Source: Salmonella enterica subsp. arizonae
GTDB lineage: Bacteria; Pseudomonadota; Gammaproteobacteria; Enterobacterales; Enterobacteriaceae
Assembly (NCBI RefSeq): GCF_008692845.1
Contig: NZ_VXJW01000009.1
Coordinates: 106,078-170,077 of the forward strand
Length of the DNA: 64,000 bases
Direction of reading: 5' to 3'
Shown: in pieces, positions 59,201 through 64,000 of the stretch
Position numbering within the stretch: position 1 is the first letter of the stretch
Layout of the letters: every line of letters starts with the position of its first letter
Translations under genes and position numbers: made by a program
Notes under the pieces: generated by a model
The model's database searches: none
Seen by the model: the letters and a program-made list of their open reading frames with translations, nothing else
Told to the model about the DNA's origin: nothing

Positions 59201-60214
59201 ACTATAGCGTGGATGCAGGGCGGACAGCTTAATTGAGATGCCTGGCCCTTCGTAAATACCGCGACCGTTAGACGCTTTGCCGATGGCATGAATCGCTTGC
59301 TGGTAAGAGACCATATAGGCTTGCGCATCGGCGGCGGTCAACGCGGCTTCGCCCAGCATATCGTAAGAATAGCGGAACCCTTTCTCTTCCAGCTTGCGGG
59401 CATTCGCCAGCGCCTGCGCAATGGTTTCGCCGGTGACGAACTGCTCGCCCATCAAACGCATCGCCATGTCGACGCCTTTACGGATTAACGGTTCGCCGCT
59501 CTTGCCGATGATGCGGTTTAGTGAGCGCGAAAGATTGGCTTCGTTATGCGTTGAGACCAGTCGGCCGGTAAAGAGCAGCCCCCAGGTAGCGGCGTTTACA
59601 AACAGCGACGGGCTACGGCCAATATGCGACTGCCAGTTGCCATTGCTGATTTTGTCGCGAATTAACGCATCGCGTGTCGCTTTGTCGGGAATACGCAGCA
59701 GCGCTTCCGCCAGACACATCAGCGCTACGCCTTCTTGTGAAGAGAGGGAAAACTCCTGTAACAGGCCTTGCACCATACCCGCGCGACCGCTGGCGGATTT
59801 TTGATTGCGCAATTTCTCCGCCAGTTGATACGCCAGTTTATGCGCTTGTTCAGCGACAGGCGGCGACAGGCGAGCCTGTTCCATTAGCATTGACACCGCA
59901 TCGGTTTCCGGGCGGCGCCAGGCGGCAGTGATGGCGGCACGAGAGACGGATTGGGGAAGAATCTGTTCGGCAAACTCCAGAAAGGGCTGATGCGGCTCAT
60001 CCTGCGGCACGGTCGGCTCCTCGCTTTCATTTGCCGCGCCGGCAAACAACGCCGGCAACTCCGGCAGCGTATCGCTATTTTCCAGTTTGTCCAGATAACT
60101 AAAGATCGCCTGTTTGATTAACCAGTGCGGTGTGCGATCGATACGCGAGGCGGCCGTTTTGATCCGCTCGCGCGTGGCGTCGTCCAGCTTAACCCCCATC
60201 GTGGTGGTTCCCAT
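56252..60214 (-). CDS. putA: Trifunctional proline dehydrogenase/P5C dehydrogenase/repressor PutA
   Basis: 1320 residues, full length for enteric PutA. Domains: N-terminal ribbon-helix-helix (GVKLDDATRERIKTAASRID), proline dehydrogenase barrel with FAD-binding residues (LMIRLVKGAYWDSEIKRAQM), P5C dehydrogenase with the ALDH Cys in DSAGQRCSALRVL, and a C-terminal domain. It oxidises proline to glutamate at the inner membrane. When reduced by proline it leaves DNA, so it represses put genes only in the absence of substrate. Divergent from putP. Confidence 0.98.
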   Translation of the reverse strand: MGTTTMGVKLDDATRERIKTAASRIDRTPHWLIKQAIFSYLDKLENSDTLPELPALFAGAANESEEPTVPQDEPHQPFLEFAEQILPQSVSRAAITAAWRRPETDAVSMLMEQARLSPPVAEQAHKLAYQLAEKLRNQKSASGRAGMVQGLLQEFSLSSQEGVALMCLAEALLRIPDKATRDALIRDKISNGNWQSHIGRSPSLFVNAATWGLLFTGRLVSTHNEANLSRSLNRIIGKSGEPLIRKGVDMAMRLMGEQFVTGETIAQALANARKLEEKGFRYSYDMLGEAALTAADAQAYMVSYQQAIHAIGKASNGRGIYEGPGISIKLSALHPRYSRAQYDRVMEELYPRLKSLTLLARQYDIGLNIDAEEADRLEISLDLLEKLCFEPELAGWNGIGFVIQAYQKRCPLVIDYLVDLASRSRRRLMIRLVKGAYWDSEIKRAQMEGLEGYPVYTRKVYTDVSYLACAKKLLAVPNLIYPQFATHNAHTLAAIYHLAGQNYYPGQYEFQCLHGMGEPLYEQVTGKVADGKLNRPCRIYAPVGTHETLLAYLVRRLLENGANTSFVNRIADATLPLDELVADPVEAVEKLAQQEGQAGIPHPKIPLPRDLYGEGRINSAGLDLANEHRLASLSSALLSNAMQKWQAKPVLEQPVADGEMTPVINPAEPKDIVGWGREATESEVDQALQNAVNQAPVWFATPPQERAAILQRAAVLMEDQMQQLIGLLVREAGKTFSNAIAEVREAVDFLHYYAGQVRDDFDNETHRPLGPVVCISPWNFPLAIFTGQIAAALAAGNSVLAKPAEQTSLIAAQGIAILLEAGVPPGVVQLLPGRGETVGAQLTADARVRGVMFTGSTEVATLLQRNIATRLDAQGRPIPLIAETGGMNAMIVDSSALTEQVVVDVLASAFDSAGQRCSALRVLCLQDDIAEHTLKMLRGAMAECRMGNPGRLTTDIGPVIDSEAKANIERHIQTMRAKGRPVFQAARENSDDAQEWQTGTFVMPTLIELENFAELEKEVFGPVLHVVRYNRNHLAELIEQINASGYGLTLGVHTRIDETIAQVTGSAHVGNLYVNRNMVGAVVGVQPFGGEGLSGTGPKAGGPLYLYRLLAHRPPNALNMTLTRQDARYPVDAQLKTTLLAPLTTLTQWAADRPALQTLCRQFADLAQAGTQRLLPGPTGERNTWTLLPRERVLCLADDEQDALAQLAAVLAVGSQALWSDDAFHRDLAKRLPAAVAARVQFAKAETLMAQPFDAVIFHGDSDKLRTVCEAVAAREGAIVSVQGFARGESNMLLERLYIERSLSVNTAAAGGNASLMTIG

Positions 60215-60276
60215 ACCCTCTGCTCCTGTTGTTCGCTATATCTGCTAACTGATAGTTAGCAGAAAATATCCACCAT

Positions 60277-60449
60277 GTTGCAACTTTGTGCAACCGTGTT
60301 AAATGTGACCTACGTTGCAAGCTTAAAAATGAATAAATTGTTAAAAAAAGAAAGAGCGAGTCTGACGGGAAAACCATCTAAATTTATTTTCTCTGCGGTA
60401 GTTAACACTTTTAAAAGGTGCAACCGCAAAAAATGTGAGAGAGTGCAAC
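60277..60449. promoter_or_regulatory. PutA operator cluster between putA and putP
   Basis: The hexamer GTTGCA (or its complement TGCAAC) occurs five times: 60277, 60289 (reverse), 60314, 60419 (reverse) and 60444 (reverse). GTTGCA is the known PutA ribbon-helix-helix recognition core. The remainder of the 419-base region (60215-60633) holds the divergent promoters and no ORF. Confidence 0.85.
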
Positions 60450-60633
60450 CTGGAGAAAAATAGTATCCCTCTGCAATCAAATTTGATGTAAATGGTGTGT
60501 TAAATAGATTGTGAATAACCACCGCTTCCGGCAGGATACGGTCGCCCTGGTAAACATAACCCCCTTGCTACGTTCCGGCAGGGTACAAAACGGCACGCTA
60601 CGGTAGTGCCAATAAATAAATCTGGAGAACTTG

Positions 60634-62142
60634 ATGGCTATTAGCACACCGATGTTGGTGACATTCTGTGTCTATATTTTGGGCATGTTATTGATTGGGT
60701 TTATCGCATGGCGCTCAACCAAAAACTTTGATGACTATATTCTTGGCGGTCGCAGCCTGGGGCCGTTTGTTACGGCTTTATCAGCCGGCGCGTCGGATAT
60801 GAGCGGCTGGCTGTTAATGGGGTTGCCTGGCGCTATCTTTCTGTCGGGGATCTCTGAAAGCTGGATCGCCATTGGCCTGACGTTAGGCGCATGGATTAAC
60901 TGGAAGCTGGTGGCCGGACGCCTGCGCGTGCATACCGAATTTAACAATAATGCGCTCACGCTGCCGGATTATTTTACCGGTCGGTTTGAGGATAAAAGCC
61001 GAGTCCTGCGTATTATTTCCGCGTTGGTTATTCTGCTGTTTTTCACGATCTATTGCGCATCAGGTATTGTCGCCGGGGCACGACTGTTCGAAAGCACCTT
61101 CGGTATGAGCTATGAAACCGCTCTGTGGGCGGGGGCTGCGGCAACCATCATTTATACGTTTATTGGCGGGTTCCTTGCCGTTAGCTGGACGGATACCGTT
61201 CAGGCCAGCCTGATGATTTTTGCCTTAATCCTGACGCCGGTGATGGTGATCGTCGGCGTAGGCGGTTTTAGCGAGTCGCTGGAAGTGATCAAACAAAAGA
61301 GCATTGAGAACGTCGACATGCTCAAGGGGCTGAATTTTGTCGCCATTATTTCCCTGATGGGGTGGGGGCTGGGTTACTTCGGTCAGCCACATATCCTGGC
61401 GCGCTTTATGGCGGCGGATTCTCATCACAGTATTGTTCATGCGCGTCGTATCAGTATGACCTGGATGATTCTGTGTCTGGCGGGCGCAGTTGCGGTGGGC
61501 TTCTTTGGCATTGCGTACTTTAACAATAACCCAGCGCTGGCCGGGGCGGTGAACCAAAACTCAGAACGCGTATTTATTGAACTGGCGCAGATCCTGTTTA
61601 ACCCGTGGATTGCTGGTATTCTCCTGTCTGCTATCCTGGCGGCGGTGATGTCGACGTTGAGCTGCCAGTTGCTGGTATGTTCCAGCGCGATTACGGAAGA
61701 TTTGTATAAGGCTTTTCTGCGTAAAAGCGCCAGCCAGCAAGAGCTGGTGTGGGTAGGGCGAGTAATGGTGCTGGTGGTGGCGCTGATCGCCATTGCGCTG
61801 GCGGCGAATCCCGATAACCGTGTGCTGGGGCTGGTGAGCTACGCCTGGGCTGGGTTTGGCGCGGCATTTGGGCCTGTTGTCCTGTTCTCGGTGATGTGGT
61901 CGCGTATGACACGTAACGGCGCGCTGGCGGGAATGATCATCGGCGCGGTCACGGTTATCGTCTGGAAACAATATGGCTGGCTGGGTCTGTATGAGATCAT
62001 CCCCGGCTTCATTTTCGGCAGTATGGGTATCGTAGTCTTTAGCCTGCTTGGCAAAGCGCCGACAGCGGCGATACAGGAGCGCTTTGCAAAAGCGGACGCG
62101 CATTATCATGCAGCGCCGCCGTCGAAGCTACAGGCGGAATAG
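60634..62142 (+). CDS. putP: Na+/proline symporter PutP
   Basis: 502 residues from ATG 60634 (MAISTPMLVTFCVYILGML); an in-frame TTG one codon upstream is rejected because MAISTP is conserved. It is a sodium:solute symporter (SSS family) with about 13 membrane helices and LPDYFTGRFEDKSRVLRIIS typical of PutP. It imports proline for PutA. TGGAGAA precedes the start. Confidence 0.97.
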   Translation: MAISTPMLVTFCVYILGMLLIGFIAWRSTKNFDDYILGGRSLGPFVTALSAGASDMSGWLLMGLPGAIFLSGISESWIAIGLTLGAWINWKLVAGRLRVHTEFNNNALTLPDYFTGRFEDKSRVLRIISALVILLFFTIYCASGIVAGARLFESTFGMSYETALWAGAAATIIYTFIGGFLAVSWTDTVQASLMIFALILTPVMVIVGVGGFSESLEVIKQKSIENVDMLKGLNFVAIISLMGWGLGYFGQPHILARFMAADSHHSIVHARRISMTWMILCLAGAVAVGFFGIAYFNNNPALAGAVNQNSERVFIELAQILFNPWIAGILLSAILAAVMSTLSCQLLVCSSAITEDLYKAFLRKSASQQELVWVGRVMVLVVALIAIALAANPDNRVLGLVSYAWAGFGAAFGPVVLFSVMWSRMTRNGALAGMIIGAVTVIVWKQYGWLGLYEIIPGFIFGSMGIVVFSLLGKAPTAAIQERFAKADAHYHAAPPSKLQAE

Positions 62143-62194
62143 CCGACATGCCCGATAACGTTATTGCGTTTCGGGCGTATTTTACCAGGCGGTG

Positions 62195-63901
62195 TTATAC
62201 GCCTGCCTGGTCCCCTGATAAATCCCAGACCGGTTCCACTAGCGATAACTGCGCTTTGGCTTCCAGCGTACTGAGCGTACAGGGCATAAATAATTCCCGC
62301 AGTTTCTCTTTCATCACTTCGAGGCCAGCCTTCTGTATCGCCTCATCGGAAGCGAATTCAGACGAGCCGCGCGTTTTCAGCTTCGCATGGATTCGGCTCT
62401 GAAATTCTTCGCTAACCGTAAAGGCGTTTTTTTCGCTTTCCGCAGCGCCCCAGGCGGCAGGATTAAGCCGTTTGAGCATAGCCTGCCACGGCTCCCACAG
62501 GCTAAGCCATTCCAGGAAGCGTTGATTTTCTGCCGTCTGAACCTGCGTTTTTGCCGCTTTTACCTCTTCTGCTGTCAGATATGAACAGGTGAAGAAATAC
62601 ATATCCGGTACGACTTGCGTCAGATGAAGCGCATGTTGTAGCTCGGTTTGGTATCCCAGCAGGACTTCTAAATCCTCATCAAAGTGTTCGTGCGCATGCC
62701 GAATTTGGATGATTTTCTGACTGGCAATCTCAGTAAGCAATTCCATACGGAATACCTCGCGGGCGAGGCTGATCATTTTGCCGAGATTCTGTTCGGTGCC
62801 GAGTTGCTCAACGGTGTAAGCCATTTCCGCGATGCGCATGTTGTTCCAGCTCAGCGAGATGCGATCGTCACAGCGTGCCGTTGTTTCCAACGCGCACATA
62901 AATAACTTTTCGCGTAATCCGGGGGAGGCGGCTAAGCGGATCAGGCAATGCATGACCTGATGCCTGAAGGTCTCATACTTCGAATCGGCGTAACGGTTGC
63001 GTAACCTGTCCAGAAACTCACTGAAAATGCCGGCGTTTGTTTCATGAGTGATCTCTCTGAAGCGTTCACGAATATCGCGTTGTTGGACGGCCGGAAACCA
63101 GTCTGCGGCACTGTCCGTCAACGGACGAGCAGCACCTGCCGCGCCGCCCTCATAGGGGCTATTATTAAGTGAAGTTAGTGAGGGCGGCAAAATGGGAAAT
63201 TGTAGAAGCGGATTTTCCAGATAATTAAGTTCGTCCAGGTTAAAAGGTAATGCTGGAATTACCCGGAGCTGATTACGTGGGCAGATGAGAGAATTTAGCG
63301 ACTCTGGTAAGTCTGGCAGTGTTTCTAACTGACACTCTGCACAGTTGAGCGAATAGAGTGAGGCAGGTAAATCAGGTAAATTAGGCAGTGGGTTTTTTGA
63401 GCAAATCAGAGTGAGTAGGGATTCTGGTAGAGCAGGAAGCGACTCAAAACCATTGTTTGTGCAGGTAAGGTACTTGAGCGACATGGGGAGTAAGGGGAGT
63501 CCTTCCAGAGGATTCCATGAGCAGGTGAGTTCTTCCAGAGAGTCTGGCAATGAAGGCAGTTTTTTCAGATTGCAGGATGAACAGATAAGCTTTTTCAACG
63601 AGCCGGGTAAAGGTGGCAATAGTTCCAGTAGATTAAACGAACAGATGAGTATTTGTAATGATTCAGGCAGCTCCGGGAGCGAGGAGAGATGATTATCATT
63701 AGCGAGTAGTGTGGTAATCAATGGCGGTAGCTCCGGCAGCGAACTCAAGTTGAGTTCGCTGAGATCTAACAGGCTTTCCTCTTTTTCCAGACAGGCCAGT
63801 AATCTTTCGACCGCCATCTCCCTCAATTCATGGCCTCCCAGGGGCGCTTCCCGTGCCCAGGCCCGCCAGATAGTGATCTTCTCCCTGAAAACAGTACCAG
63901 T
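62195..63901 (-). pseudogene. LRR-NEL E3 ubiquitin-ligase effector (SspH/SlrP/IpaH family), 5' truncated by IS
   Basis: The C-terminal 543 residues are open from TTG 63826 (or ATG 63817). Coding homology continues upstream to about 63899 (ITIWRAWAREAPL), where a TAG follows inside IS sequence. Nine roughly 20-residue LPX repeats (for example LQILICSFNLLELLPPLPGS) come first. The NEL E3 domain follows, with catalytic Cys about residue 319 of the TTG frame (TARCDDRISLSWN) and the acidic CDD signature intact. The N-terminal type III secretion/translocation region is missing, cut off by an IS3-family element at 63905-64000. The ligase domain may still fold, but secretion is unlikely. SspH/SlrP-type genes are host-directed ubiquitin ligases; the exact subtype cannot be named. 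Confidence 0.9.
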
Positions 63902-63904
63902 CTA

Positions 63905-64000
63905 AACTGAAGTAGCCGGTCTTTCTTTCACCTCACAGAGAGGCGCATTGCCATGAAAAAGACCCGTTATACCGAAGAACAGATTGCGTTTGCACTGAAA
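63905..64000 (+). mobile_element. IS3-family insertion element, left end (partial)
   Basis: The left boundary lies near 63899-63910, where effector homology stops. A leader of about 45 bases follows (AAGTAGCCGGTC and onward), then the orfA start. The right end is outside the window, so the terminal inverted repeats and target duplication cannot be confirmed. Confidence 0.75.
63953..64000 (+). CDS. IS3-family transposase OrfA (N-terminal fragment at window edge)
   Basis: The first 16 codons (MKKTRYTEEQIAFALK) match the N-terminal helix-turn-helix OrfA of IS3-family (IS407-like) elements. AGAGAGGC precedes the ATG. Confidence 0.8.
   Translation, partial: MKKTRYTEEQIAFALK

Overview
The window is a chromosomal segment of a Salmonella. 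The backbone gene order ycbZ-matP-ompA-sulA-sxy-yccS-yccF-helD-mgsA-yccT-yccU-hspQ-rlmI-acyP-tusE-yccA-serT, and later cbpAM, agp-yccJ-wrbA, rutR, putA and putP, is that of E. coli/Salmonella. The SPI-5 genes (pipB, sigE, sopB, pipD), the hpa catabolic cluster beside copRS, and scsABCD are Salmonella-specific. The SPI-5 content and several proteins (PipB, OmpA) differ from what I remember of serovar Typhimurium, so I suspect another subspecies or S. bongori. That is an inference, and I cannot fix the lineage.

Layout. 1-15.3 kb: housekeeping core, from the Lon-like ycbZ (cut by the left edge) to tRNA-Ser(UGA), the SPI-5 attachment gene. 15.3-18.7 kb: island edge with a degenerate copy of the tRNA 3' half, a transposase scrap, a toxin-like gene with a nonsense codon, and a collapsed arsenic operon (arsH and arsB remnants, a nearly full-length arsC). 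18.9-31.1 kb: SPI-5. It holds pipB, a proline-rich HExxH protein I cannot assign to a named effector, several decayed genes, a Mig-14 homologue, an AT-rich gene-poor stretch, a lipoprotein, sigE-sopB, two small genes and pipD. 31.2-33.8 kb: the copS/copR (hprSR-like) two-component system and the divergent hiuH. 33.9-45.0 kb: 4-hydroxyphenylacetate catabolism (hpaCB, hpaR, hpaGEDFHIX, hpaA), then an exported metallo-beta-lactamase-fold protein. 46-47.3 kb: two unknown ORFs. 47.3-52.2 kb: cbpAM and the copper/redox operon scsABCD. 52.3-62.1 kb: agp, yccJ, wrbA, a ymdF-like gene, rutR (without the rut operon), an LprI-like protein and putA/putP. 62.2-64 kb: an LRR/NEL E3 ubiquitin-ligase effector whose 5' end is replaced by an IS3-family element running off the right edge.

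How the parts work together. HpaBC hydroxylates 4-hydroxyphenylacetate to homoprotocatechuate, HpaD-E-G-F-H-I carry it through meta-cleavage towards succinate semialdehyde and pyruvate, HpaX imports substrate, and HpaR/HpaA regulate. SopB with its chaperone SigE, PipB, PipD and the NEL protein belong to the type III effector repertoire. ScsABCD is an envelope thiol-redox system. PutA and PutP degrade and import proline, with PutA-type operator hexamers clustered between them.

Most noteworthy: the HExxH/proline-rich protein at 20580-21638, a Mig-14 homologue embedded in SPI-5, the NEL effector cut by an IS, the collapsed ars locus, and the duplicated tRNA-Ser end that marks an integration boundary.
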